Below, piece by piece: positions 53,762 through 64,000 of a DNA stretch of 64,000 nt. The notes beneath the pieces were generated by a model. The model did no database searches and was not told where the DNA came from. It was given only the letters and a program-made list of their open reading frames with translations. Position 1 is the stretch's first letter; every line of letters begins with the position of its first letter. The position numbers were made by a program, and so were the translations under genes. The stretch covers positions 485,845,501 through 485,909,500 of the forward strand of contig CM057459.1 of the NCBI GenBank assembly GCA_016271365.2, read 5' to 3'. Source of the stretch: Neoceratodus forsteri. Taxonomy: Eukaryota > Chordata > Ceratodontiformes > Ceratodontidae.

Positions 53762-55048
53762 CACCCTATGATGGATTCACGATGGGAAGGTCGTGCCAGA
53801 TGAATCTAATAGATTTCTTTGACTGGGTGACCAAAGTAGTAGACCAGGGAGGGGCTGTGGACATGGCCTACCTAGATTTTAGCAAAGCATTTGATACAGT
53901 CCCACACAAAAGATTAATACACAAGTTAGCCAGCCTTGGAGTGGGCCCCAAGGTGGTAGCCTGGATAAAAAATTGGCTAGACAACAGGACGCAAAGGGTA
54001 GTAGTAAATGGAGTACACAGTGAAGAAAGGAGGGTTGCTAGCGGGGTACCGCAGGGTTCAGTACTGGGACCGGTCCTTTTTAATGTCTTTATAAGTGATG
54101 TTGCAGAGGAACTGGAAGGAAAAGTATGTCTCTTTGCAGACGACACAAAGATCTGCAACAGGGTTGATACACAAGATGGAGTGGAAAGGATGAGAAGGGA
54201 CTTGGCAAGGTTGCAGGAATGGTCAAATGTATGGCAGCTCAGATTCAATGCAAAGAAGTGCAAGGTAATGCACATGGGAAACAAAAACCCAGGGGATGAG
54301 TACATAATGGGGGGTGAGATACTGACAACAGTAAAATGGAAAGGGACCTGGGGTAATTATATCAGATGACCTAAAGGTGGGCAAGCAATGTGAGAAGGCA
54401 GTAAGTAAGGCTGGGGGATACTGGGATGCATAGGAAGAGGCATCAATAGTAGAAAACAGGAAGTTGTTATCCCTCTGTACAGACAGTTGGTGAGACCCCA
54501 TCTGGAGTACTGTGTGCAGTTCTGGAGACCCCATCTCCGCAAAGACATAGACAGAGTGGAGGCTGTCCAGAGGAGGGCAACCAAAATGGTGCAGGGTCTG
54601 CACCAGAAGACATATGAAGAAAGACTAAAGGAGCTTAATATGTATACCCTTGAGGAAAGGAGGGAGAGAGGGGACATGATAGAAACTTTCAAGTACCTCA
54701 AGGGAATCAACAAAGTCCAAGAGGGTAGCATCTTTCAGAAAAAGAGATGTGCAAGAACAAGGGGGCACAATTTGAAGATAGAGGGGGGACGGCTCAGAGG
54801 TAATGTGAGAAGTATTTTTCACAGAGAGGGTTGTGGATGCATGGAACAGCCTTCCTGAGGAGGTCATGGAGTCAAGAACAGTGGGAGAATTCAAGAATTC
54901 ATGGGACAGACATAAGGCAGTCCTAGCGGGGGTAGGAGGAAGTAAGCTGTTGGTTAACTAGGATCTGCAGCTTATCTGTTAGGTAGGAAAATGGGCAGAC
55001 TAGGTGGGCGAAGCGGTCCTTGTCTGCCGTCAAATTCTATGTTTCTAT
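53762..55048 (+). mobile_element. CR1 LINE 3' half, best preserved copy (B)
   Basis: This is an uninterrupted frame of about 200 codons. It begins SCQMNLIDFFDWVTKVVDQG and holds RT motif A in VDMAYLDFSKAFDTVPH (catalytic Asp in YLDF). It continues with WIKNWLDNRTQRVVVNGVHS, then GVPQGSVLGPVLFNVFI (motif B), then LFADDTKIC (motif C, FADD intact), then WQLRFNAKKCKVMHMGNKNP. After a frameshift near 54350 the thumb continues ([49 protein letters not shown]). The end is caaattctatgtttctatga. It is 5' truncated in the RT. With intact RT motifs it looks like the youngest CR1 in the window. Confidence 0.95.
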
Positions 55049-55713
55049 GAGTTGGTGATTTTTTTCACTGATTAGTGGTAGTGTAAAAAAAAATCAGATT
55101 TCTGAAGGTATACTTTGCTGTTGTAATCTGTTTGTGGAAATCTGTCATCTTTCCAGTCAGTGGGAGCAGACATTTCTGAGGTACTTTAATTACACTTTAA
55201 AAAAATGTTTGCTACATTAAAGAAGCGTGCCTGTGTGTTGATTCTTTTTTTAATTTACTTTTATCACTTTCAGTCTCTGTGTTGCTCAGATATTTACGAG
55301 AATGCCATCACAGAGAATTATGCCTGTTAGGGCGCTTCAGGGCTGATAGCTGTTTCTGTTTGCAAAATTGGTAGGCTAAACCAGCCAATCAGATAGCAAG
55401 CTCACCATGCATGAAATATGTTCCATGCATGGGTAAAAAAAATGATGGCAGTGAAAACGCAAGAATCACTAAGCTTTAGAATGTTGGCATTTGATAATGC
55501 CACCATTGTTTTTCCTTGCTACTATTCTCCTGCACTTACCCTATAACAAACTAGACAGCATTTGAGAATGAAACAGTCTGTACACAAAGGCAAAGTCTGC
55601 AGTTAGCTACCATCTCACCCTTCTTCGATTGATTTGAAATTGCAGTCGCACGGCTCCTACTCGGTCCGAGCTTTACCACAGAAACACAGGAAAACAGCGA
55701 GTTCAGCAGCACA

Positions 55714-55737
55714 TGCACACACACACACACACACACA
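55714..55737. repeat. (CA)n microsatellite
   Basis: About 12 CA repeats. Confidence 0.95.
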
Positions 55738-56505
55738 GTCACTCTCACAGACAGCCGGGATTGAGAACCCTAGCAGAGAGCAGAGTTAGCATGCCCATGT
55801 CTAAAACAGAACCCGCCTGCTACTTACAGAACACAGTAACTAAAAAAAATTCTAAAATCTCATCCACACAGTACACATTTTGAAAGGTCCACAGCCTTCA
55901 ATCAGAGATTCTAGAAAGATGAAATAACAATGGGGTATTCTATTCTCAGACCATTGCAAAAAAAACAATGCCATTCTGGGTTCCGCTTCTCAAGCATTCA
56001 CCGCACAGAGTTCACTTATTCGTTCAGTCATACTTACCCTGAAATTCCAGCACTGTCACTGATCCTCCAGCAAAAAACAAACTGAACAGCAGACCTCCAT
56101 GCACTGACTGTTTTATAATGTCACCAAGGACACAGCCAAAGTGAAAAAAGAATGATCCCTTTTGTAATGTATGTTTCACTCACAAGAGCATCACCTTAAT
56201 TTCACAAGCATTTCCATCCATGAATGTGTGACACCTTGAAAAACACGGTCGGTAGTTTTATGGAGAAACTTCCAAAATCTACAACTCCTTAAATGTTTCT
56301 TTCACCTACAGATTCACAGGAGGGGCTCATTTAAAAGAAAAGAAGGGTGGGGAGAGAGGCTCCACAGCTATATGACATCATTCTCAGTTTGGCAGAAGGA
56401 CTGTTTTATCAAAAATACTGACCTAAATATCCCTTTTACATATATAAAAATGTGTTTTTAAGGAGAAGTAAACATTTTTTAAAAAAGTAGCCCTTTTAAT
56501 AAGTG

Positions 56506-56648
56506 CAATAAGACACTCTAGGTGTGTGCACGAAACAGATTTTACCACACACCAGGGGCTAAAGGCACTCGGCCAAGGCCTCATGCTTTATTACGCCCCT
56601 GGCCATGAGGTAAAATCTGTTCCATGCACACCCTGTCATGTCTTATTG
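56506..56648. mobile_element. MITE with ~55 bp inverted arms
   Basis: caataagaca at 56506 and tgtcttattg ending at 56648 are exact complements. Inward, gtgtgtgcacgaaacagatt then ttacc matches the complement of ggtaaaatctgttccatgca then cacc. An inner caggggc/gcccctg pair closes a ~50 bp loop. Non-coding, 143 bp. Confidence 0.85.
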
Positions 56649-57477
56649 GTTACATCTGAAATGCTCAGTGGTCATGCTGATTTGTACTAGGTAGTTTGAT
56701 GCTTGTAATATTTGCAGTTCCAGTCAGAAAAGAGATTCAGTAAGTAGTCGGGGTGTGGCAGTTCAAAGTAAAAAAAAAGGTGGTCCACGTCTGACTGCTG
56801 TCACTGAAGGGATATAGCAATGAGTGCCTCAGTATTTCTATCTGTGTTACACGACTGTTTGCACTGAAGGATGCTTGGGAGGCTAGTAGAGTACTGTTGG
56901 CACTTGCAAATACAGTACTGATTGTCATTCTCTGCTGCACTGGGTGCATTATAAGGGGCCCAGAAGAGCTCTGCAATTCTGCTCTTACCCCTGTAGCCTG
57001 TCCCAGGGTAATAATATGATCCAGTGAAGTGGAAACATTTGTTAGGTATTTATGGCAGGAATCTTCTTAGTTTCCAGCCCATGACAATCCTGGGAATGGG
57101 AATACCACTCTGAGTGACGCACAGACTGTGAAACCAACAAAAGCCTCCAGGTCAGAAGCAGTGCTACACATCTGCTGAGTCCATTTCTATTGACAAATGA
57201 ACAAACAGGTGAATAAACAGTCTAGTAAGGGTGCCAGGTGAGAGTGCCAGGTCCATGCAAAGTTCAGGTGCAAGATACAAGGAGCACATTAAGGTTTTCA
57301 ACAATTTTGGTAGGGATTGGGGCTACAACTCAATATTAAGTACCTGAGCTATCCAATTTTGGGATGCTCAGTTCTAATTCTTAAACAGTGAAGCAGAAGT
57401 CATTCCATTGTGTCTGGTCCCAAAAACAACAACAAAAAATAGATAAACTCATGAGGACTTGCATGGTAGTACAGACT

Positions 57478-57738
57478 TTATAGAGCTGATTGGAATCTTT
57501 CAGTTCCATTATGCTGATCATTCACCTGAGCTGGGACATTCTGACACTGTTCTAATTGTGGAACATTCTCTGAATCAGTATCAAATTTTCTGATTAGCAT
57601 CCAGTTAGATATGATAATTCCCATAACTTGGCTAAGACACAGTAATAAAGCATACATCATGACTCTGGTGTCTAGATGGGCCACTGTCCCATACACAATC
57701 CTCCCCTTCATTCCACCCTCATAACACCCATTCTCCCA
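57478..57738 (-). CDS. Possible last coding exon of a tetraspanin-like membrane protein
   Basis: The minus-strand frame reads RWENGCYEGG (from about 57738), then MKGRIVYGTVAHLDTRVMMY, then ALLLCLSQVMGIIISNWMLI, then a polar tail ending RFQSAL and a stop at 57478-57480. A GC-[YE] motif, a short linker, a single membrane-spanning segment with Q--G---S and a short cytoplasmic tail is how tetraspanins end (large extracellular loop, TM4, C-terminus). I see no strong pyrimidine-tract acceptor just upstream, no companion exon, and an in-frame stop about 10 codons before GCYE. It could be chance or a processed fragment. This is the only frame in the window that looks host-like. Confidence 0.25.
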   Translation of the reverse strand, partial: WENGCYEGGMKGRIVYGTVAHLDTRVMMYALLLCLSQVMGIIISNWMLIRKFDTDSENVPQLEQCQNVPAQVNDQHNGTERFQSAL

Positions 57739-57739
57739 C

Positions 57740-58068
57740 CTCTTCCACAGTGTAGTTCACAATCTGAGCAGTTCCTCTGCCCTGCTCTTCCCTTGTGTAG
57801 GAGTACCACACTACTGCCAATAGCATGATCCAAATGTGTCCAATAACACCCCCCCCCACCCATCTGGGAACATTCTGTTTCTCAATAACTCCTGTTTATA
57901 ATCTCCAACCAGTCTGAAGTCTCCTCAGTGGCAAGATATACAAAAACACAAAGCAATCAAAATGTGTGGCTCCATTCCACTAATGCTGTTATATAGGGTA
58001 AGATGCAATAGTAACTATCCCAGGGTAATGAGACTTGAAGCAACATCTACGGTGCCTCACATTTGGGT
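57740..58068. other. Unassigned stretch
   Basis: Nothing recognised. A C-run lies near 57850-57858. Confidence 0.35.
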
Positions 58069-59070
58069 CCCTGTAACATAGTGAAGGAGGAATGTGCATT
58101 GATGGCAACAACTGGAATCAATCTATTCTGCCTGAAAATTAATAGAAAAGCAGTATATCTGGAGGTTGTAATAAAAAAAGAGCACAGTGGGTAATTAACT
58201 GTGATTTTACATATTTGATTTTTAGCAGACTGCAGTTTTATTTTTAAAAATGAGGGTTCAAGCATATTGGGCCAACATGTTCAAGACTGTCACACACAGA
58301 TTGAACTGAGAGAAATTTGTTTTGTAAAATTAGTTTGCTGTGCAAAAACAGGCTTAGTTTCACAATCTAAATATTAAAAAAAGGTATCCATCAAAATAGA
58401 CAGATTGGGAGACTGTCAACAAAGCAACTGATAAGGAGAGAAAAAAACTGTATGTGGATTAATTAATTAAATGTGGTGCTTTTGAGTTCTTCAAATCCAT
58501 GCCATGACAGAAGTCTCACTGAGGGCTGACAGACTTCTTTTTTAGAGTGTTTCGAATAAAATGACTTCCCCTGTAACATAATGAAGGAGGACTGTGCCTT
58601 GATGGCAACAACTGGAATTAATCCATTCTGCCTGAAATTTAATAGGAAAACAGCATATCTGAAGGCTGTAATAAAAAAAAAAAAAAAAGAGTACAGTGGG
58701 TACATATTAGATTTTAGCAGACTGCAGTTTTATTTTTGAATATGAGGGTTCAAGCTTATCGGGTCAGCACGTTCAAGACTGTCACACACAGATTGAACCA
58801 GAAGGAATTCATCTTGTAAAATTAGCTTACTGTGCAAAAACAGGCTTAGTGTCACAATCTAAATATTACAAAAAGGTATCCAACAAAACGAACAGATTGG
58901 GAGACTGTGGACAAAGCAACTGATAGGGAGCTGAAAAAAAACTGTTTGTTTAGTAATTATATGTGGCACATTTGAGTTCTTCAGATCGAAACAGTACATT
59001 ACGATGCCTTGACAGAAGTCTAACTGAGGGCTGACGGACTTCTTTTTTTATGTGTTCTGAATAAAACTAC
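58069..59070 (+). repeat. Tandem duplication of a 500 bp unit
   Basis: ccctgtaacata occurs at 58069 and 58569. The two ~500 bp units match in order throughout: gatggcaacaactggaat, ttctgcctgaaa, agcagactgcagttttattt, gttcaagactgtcacacaca, aaaacaggcttagt, agattgggagactgt, and tgagggctgac-gacttcttt. Differences are scattered substitutions, A-run length changes and small indels. Unit 2 has a 15-base A-run where unit 1 has 7. Not coding. A local duplication is more likely than two insertions because the junction is seamless. Confidence 0.9.
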
Positions 59071-60080
59071 TTCAGGTTGTTAATTGAGGGCACTAAAATT
59101 ACAAAATGTGATAGATCGGTTTTATCTTTGTCAATGGGAGGTTCTACTGAGCTGTCCGATAACTTCTGCCTGCCAGCCATAAAACAAATTACCCAGTCCA
59201 GTACCACTACTGGCAAACTTCAAAATAAACGAGAACTCTTTATTGCTCCAGCTTAAAAACTGGTAGCTCAATCACCAAAACAGATACATTACAGCAATCA
59301 AATATACCACCACAAATGTCAGGGTAAATTAAATACTTTTTCAAGCACATGGAAAATTACTGATCCTGTCTAAGTGTAATCCACACCTTTTGTTTTATCT
59401 GTCTGTTTGCACTGGAACACAGTCTGCCTGCTGGCTCTGGCATCCCACTGTGAACAACAAAGGGAAACAGACTAAGTCAGTTCAAATCATTCGATTGATT
59501 CACTTCTCACTTGTCTCAGCTTGGCTCGTAACTCAAAAAAATAAAATCTCCAGGTATCTGGCCATGGCATTCTGATGGGGGATTGCAAAGAGCTGTTTGC
59601 TGGGCAATGTCCTGCAGATTTACTGCACCTGTGTGCAAGGCAAACTTAAAAATAATGCTAGTACGGAATGCCCCCAGGTGGAGGTGACTTTTTTGTCACT
59701 TTATCATGTTGTACATTTGCAAGGAATGATGTAGTGCTTTTCTCAATGCAATAGGTCTGCAGGGTTATGCCTACTGCAGCGCTAAAAAAGGGTCAGTTGG
59801 TAAATTATATTTATTTTTCAAGTGTAAGTATTGCTTAAGCACCCCCCATACAGGTCTTCAACTCTCGTTAAGCTATTCTTTCCCCCTGTAATAGCTCCTG
59901 GTGCACACAGCATACCCACTCAGTACCCTAATTGCTAGAGTACTATACCAAGCATGCAAGCACTTTCATTCACGAGGAGGGGGCCAGCCATGGAGGAGGG
60001 AGAGAGGGAAGTTCCGGTCACCTTCCTTTGTGAATAGGGTAACTGAACTATATGCTGCTGGGGCCAGGGAGGGTTGGATG

Positions 60081-60113
<33 letters not shown>

Positions 60114-61095
60114 GGGGGGTCATAATGTATTCTTGTTAAAAGCACAGATAGCATGTTTACAAATACAAATTTTTACATCAGGTGGCCAGCTGTGGAGGCG
60201 GGCGGGTTGAATCACTCACCGAATATTATTAGATCTATACTGATAAAAAAAAATTGTGGATGCTGGAGGGTGGGACTGTGGTTTTTCAACTGAGGGTTGA
60301 GGGATGGAGATTTTCCAGGCTGCTTGCTTGGGTGGGAGAGGAGGGATGAGGCTGTTTCTTTCCTTTTTGTGTAGGACCGACTACAGTATCTGCCCCAAAT
60401 GCTGAATATTTTGCTGCCAATTACCAAATATTTGGTTGAATATTTGATAAATGGTATTCATACAGCTCTACTTTATATTAACTACTGGGGACAGACTTTG
60501 TAGATGGCCTATTAACATGCACACCTGGGCCCAAATCTGTGCAACGTTCCTAGTAAATAGATTTGACTGTTTAGCAGGTGGAGTTCCACTCAGACCTGGG
60601 ACAAACACTGCTTCTAGCAATGATAAATCCTTCAGCTCCTCCTTCTCTTCAATCTACCTCAATTGGGGCAGTTTTTTACCCTTATTCCCATCCATCTGGA
60701 AAGGGCAATTGTGCTACTCAGTAGTAATGCAAAGTATGTGGCATAGCTAGACCCCCTATTATATAAGGTGCCTGGAGTGTTGAGAGCCTGAGACGTGCTG
60801 GTTTTCCTTTCCAAAGGAAGGAACGCAATATGCTGTTTAGTTGTTTAAAATTTGGGGTAATTGTTATTAGCAGAGCCTACACTGCACATAACAACCGTGG
60901 AAGCAGACACATTTCAGTTGTGTTCGTTCTCCCCAGCATGTTAAAGAAGCAACCCTGTCTAATTTTTGCAAACCCCTTTACTAGCTTTTAGTAATGGAGC
61001 AAAGCAATGGAGGTTCAGGATGACAAAACAATAATCAATACTAGTCCAACTTGATTCATCCCAAAGTATGACTCCTTCCACATAAAACAATAGTA
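59071..61095. other. Unassigned stretch with (GT)n
   Basis: Contains (GT)n at 60081-60111. No gene or named repeat is recognised. Confidence 0.4.
60081..60111. repeat. (GT)n microsatellite
   Basis: About 15 GT repeats. Confidence 0.95.
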
Positions 61096-61200
61096 AACAA
61101 GCATTTGTCAATGCTGAACGTTCACTTGCAGGTATTTGCAGTGGTGTTTGGTACTGGTACTGGCTTCAGAGGAGGCAACAGTGGGGGCAGTTGGTGGCAA
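61096..61200 (+). mobile_element. 5'-end fragment of the composite repeat, copy 3
   Basis: aacaagcatttgtcaatgct then gaacgttcacttgcaggtat (61096-61135) matches the start of the copy at 28940 (gaatgtttgcttgctggcat) and the complement of the end at 18880. Similarity fades after gcagtggt. It is directly followed by CR1. The fragment fixes the 5' boundary of the family at AACAAGCATTTGTC. Confidence 0.7.
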
Positions 61201-61497
61201 CATAAAACATATGAGGAAAGACTAGGAGAACTCAATATGTACTCACTGGAACACAGGAGACAGTGAGGTGACATGAGATAATCTTTCAAATACCTTAAGG
61301 GCATAAACAAGGTGTAGGTGGGGGACCTTTTCCAAGGGAGAAAAAGTACTAGAACAAGGGGGCACAACATGAAATTGGAAGGGAGTAGATTAAGGGGTAA
61401 TGTGAGGAAGTTTTTCCTACACAGAGAGGGTAGTCGATGCTTGGAATAGCCTGCCACGAGAGGTAGTGGGGACAAGCACAGTGGAGGGGTGCAAGCA
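61200..61497 (+). mobile_element. CR1 LINE C-terminal fragment (copy G, part 1)
   Basis: Frames give HKTYEERLGELNMYSLEHRR, then FKYLKGINKV, then TRGHNMKLEGSRLRGNVRKF, then FLHREGSRCLEXPATRGSGD-type sequence. These are the CR1 thumb and C-terminal blocks. It ends at a (CA)n microsatellite at 61499-61541 and not at a CR1 terminus. Confidence 0.8.
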
Positions 61498-61498
61498 T

Positions 61499-61502
61499 GC
61501 AC

Positions 61503-61537
<35 letters not shown>

Positions 61538-61541
61538 CACA
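61499..61541. repeat. (CA)n microsatellite
   Basis: About 21 CA units with one AA interruption, directly downstream of CR1. Confidence 0.95.
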
Positions 61542-61875
61542 CTTGAACAGAAACAGATATTGATCACAGCACTACCCATGTACGCCACTGAGTTGGAGAA
61601 CATTACGTTTGAATCTGGACCCGAACAGAACCTGCATAATTATTTGTTTTTTCTCTATTTTTCTTTCTTTAACTTGAATACGAGATTTCCTTTGCAAAAA
61701 CAGGGGACTTGTTTTGTTTCAACAGGGGATCAGATCAGGAGAGGGAAGTCGGACACCCAAACACCAGAAGAAAGTAGCAGGAAGCAAAAGAGAGAAAAAA
61801 CTGCTTTTCTGTTGTATTCCTACTGTTCTTACATTTCTTGTGATTTCAGCCTTTCTCAGCTTTCAACGTTCTGGG
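61542..61875. other. Unassigned stretch between two CR1 pieces
   Basis: Not recognisable as CR1. It may be an insertion that separates the two CR1 fragments, because the second piece begins again at the GINK block and overlaps the first. Confidence 0.4.
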
Positions 61876-62075
61876 ATAAACAAGATACATGAAGGGAACA
61901 GTTTTTAAAAGAAAAGATGCTCAAGGAGAAGGGGACACAATATGAAGCTGTTGGGGGAGGCTCAGAGGAAACATGAGTAAGTACTTCTTCATGAATAGGG
62001 TGGTGGACTCTTGGAAAAGCCTTCCAGAGGAAGTGGTGGGAGTTAAAATGGTCACATGCTCAGGTTGCTGCTGGG
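61876..62075 (+). mobile_element. CR1 LINE C-terminal fragment (copy G, part 2)
   Basis: Starting gggataaacaagatacatga, the sequence gives GINKIHEGNSF, then a frame with RGHNMKL-type and RGNMSKYFFMNRVVDSWKSL, then PEEVVGVKMV (about 61955-62050). It is a second, slightly different CR1 C-terminus that overlaps in content with part 1. Confidence 0.75.
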
Positions 62076-64000
62076 GTTGGATGGGGGAGGTGGCAGAGGA
62101 TTGAGCAACGGCCAGACAGCCCTCCTCTTCCTGGGGTGTGGAGACATGCTGCCTCGGCAACTGGTTGACACAAGTGAAAGCCTAAGGGTAGTGGCAGAAG
62201 CATGACCAACAGTGAAATCTCTACTGAACAAACATTAATAAATCCTGTTATTTACTATTGGCATGTTAAAATTATTGCATCACAAGCTTTTATGTTCTCG
62301 ATTTGTCAATGTTACTTCTTTAAAGAATGCATCCTCCATTTGGTGCATAGATCTTTTTCAAATTTGCTTGGCTCCAATGTACAAATATGGGCAAACTTAA
62401 ATGAGTAATAAATAAAAAGCAATCCTGCTACTGCGAATACATTAATTGTAACTGATGTCACGTAGTGAACAGAAGGATTTAATAATAAATTCAATAGATA
62501 AATAAAAACTCAATAAAGGAAAAGAGCTCAGCCTCCGCTCTGTGTGTTTCCAATAATGGTGCCACTGTTACTGGGTGATAATCATGACAGAAACTGCAGG
62601 ACAGGGCACAATGATGTATTTGTCTATTTTTTTATTATTATTCCTTATGTTCCCTGGTTCACACATGACTGCTGCTTTCCAGCAGAGCATGTCACAGTCA
62701 CTCTTAAGGTAATCTTAACATACATACTAGTACTTCTCATCAAAAGTCAATGTCTTTTTTTTACCTGTATCATCATCATCAGGTTTCATTGTTAGACCAT
62801 TCAGGTAATTACAATTTTTACAGAAAAAAATACAGTACACGACATTAATCGAATATTAGAAGCTAGCAATAACAACAATTAAATACACACTGCCCTTAAA
62901 TACTTTTGTCACTTCAGAACTTCTGACCAGCTGTGGGCAGTACTATGCAATGCCTAGACAATTCCCAGGAGGGTCTAAGATATACTCTATCCCCAGGTTC
63001 AGTCCTATCCCTCCCTAATTGTCTAACTGTGCTTTGGGCCCTTAATTAATATTGGATCTCATGAGATGACTCTGGAGATCGTCACAATAAAATGGTTAAA
63101 ATACTGGCAATTTTCCTTATCACCCTATGATTATACTTTTCTAGACTTTCATAACTTTTTTTTTACTCAAGTAAACTCCCTATGATTATAGTTTTCTAGG
63201 CTTTTATAACTTTTTTTTACTGTCTGTAAACTCGCAACACTAGTAAAAAATACACAGGACCACTTCAGTGGAAATACATTATCTTCAGACAGTATTCAGC
63301 AATTTAAAATAAATATTACATTACTAATCAGCAGCCTCATACCCTAAATTAGCGACCAATATGTTCTAAGCCAAGGAGCGTTTTAACATAGTTTTTTACC
63401 AGTAAATTAATAGCAGTACAGCCAGCAGGACCAGTCCAGACCAGGTGCAGCCTATTGGAATGTGTTCTCTTCCTCGCAGAGTCCTGGTTCTTCCTGTGCT
63501 CACAGTCCAGCAGTGAGCGACCTGACTGTCCTATACCATGATAAGGTGGCATGAAGAGGACCACCACACCGACAGATCTACTACAGTACAGAGTCACAAA
63601 CATACTGACTCTAGAGGGTCCTGGAGTGGACAGTGGCACCGCACTGGACTTTCCAAATGGGGATGGCTGGGCAATGCAGGGGGGGTGCAAGGCAAGTTGC
63701 AAGCAGTTCAGCAGCAAGCAACTATTGAAGCAAGGACAAGGGCAACTTGGCAAACAAGTAGACACTGGCTGGTGGTCAGCTTACAGAATGGAGAACCACC
63801 ACCAGTTTGACTATACCAGTACCAAGAGAACTTTAATGGACTTGAAGACTTACCATGGTACTTTGGAACTGGGCCATCGTCACCAGGGAAGTTATTTTAT
63901 TTCAACAGGCTAAGCTCAGAGCTCTTCAAATTAAACATTAAAATTATCTTAAAAAAAATAAAAGCAAATAAACAAAACGAAAGTGTTTTAGTCAGACAGA
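62076..64000. other. Unassigned stretch to the window end
   Basis: No gene or element is recognised except a ~55 bp tandem duplication at 63123-63232 (ccctatgattata, then tttctag-ctttataactttttttt, in two units). Frames at 63349-63913 on both strands lack recognisable domains. Confidence 0.4.
63123..63232 (+). repeat. Tandem pair of a 55 bp unit
   Basis: ccctatgattatacttttct (63123) and ccctatgattatagttttct (63178) each continue agRctttYataacttttttt and gtaaactc, with few differences. Confidence 0.85.

Larger units (their letters stand above)
55049..57470. other. Unassigned stretch with (CA)n and one MITE
   Basis: Contains (CA)n at 55714-55737 and the palindromic element at 56506-56648. I see no coding exon that I can support. 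Confidence 0.4.

Noticed and set aside
57838..58069. Upstream companion exon for the tetraspanin-like frame
   Set aside because: No frame with a plausible extracellular loop (CCG motif) and no convincing splice donor was found.
63349..63913. 138- and 120-codon frames on opposite strands near the window end
   Set aside because: No recognisable domain. The frames overlap each other in antisense and composition is not protein-like.

Overview
The window reads as repeat-dominated intergenic or intronic DNA from a vertebrate. I found no rRNA, tRNA gene, operon, CRISPR array, or intact host gene. Almost everything recognisable is a transposable-element relic. The load is CR1 and L2 non-LTR retrotransposons, a Penelope-like element (PLE), short SINE-like repeats, a Tc1-type transposon, and an unusually large number of palindromic (foldback) elements. 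I see no LTR retrotransposon or retrovirus. Heavy CR1+L2+PLE with few LTR elements fits a sarcopterygian fish such as a lungfish or coelacanth better than a salamander or mammal. That is an inference from TE composition only.

Layout. 1-8 kb: a ~580 bp SINE-like insertion with a perfect 20 bp target duplication, then a broken minus-strand PLE (about 7940 down to 2470). The PLE is interrupted by a second SINE copy and by a foldback element that itself carries a CR1. 8-15 kb: foldback elements, including a 1.34 kb one at 9466-10809, and decayed CR1. 15-22 kb: a minus-strand L2 whose endonuclease and RT halves are separated by 3.9 kb holding a 2.4 kb composite repeat (16485-18880) and a plus-strand LINE tail. 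22.7-27.2 kb: a nearly full-length CR1 with a recognisable ORF1 esterase remnant and ORF2, split by a 600 bp palindromic element. 28.9-32.2 kb: a second, inverted, larger copy of the composite repeat. 32.9-33.8 kb: a Tc1 relic with clear terminal inverted repeats. 34-41 kb: foldback elements, L2 and CR1 tails, and a dimer of a tRNA-derived SINE. 42.3-46.8 kb: a long CR1 containing an L2 and an unidentified insertion. 47-64 kb: CR1 pieces (the best preserved at 53762-55048), small MITEs, a 500 bp tandem duplication, one possible host exon (tetraspanin-like, about 57478-57738 minus), and long stretches where I recognise nothing.

The most unusual object is the composite repeat at 16485-18880 (minus) and 28940-32205 (plus), with a third end fragment near 61096. 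It has related ends, a hairpin-rich 5' block, a regular ~295 bp tandem array (6 units in one copy, 3 in the other), a ~170 bp near-perfect palindrome, a short block with a splice donor and acceptor present in both copies, and a GC-rich array of stem-loops. I cannot assign it to a named family. The genes here do not work together as a pathway. The organisation is one of nested insertion, which gives a relative age order for the elements.
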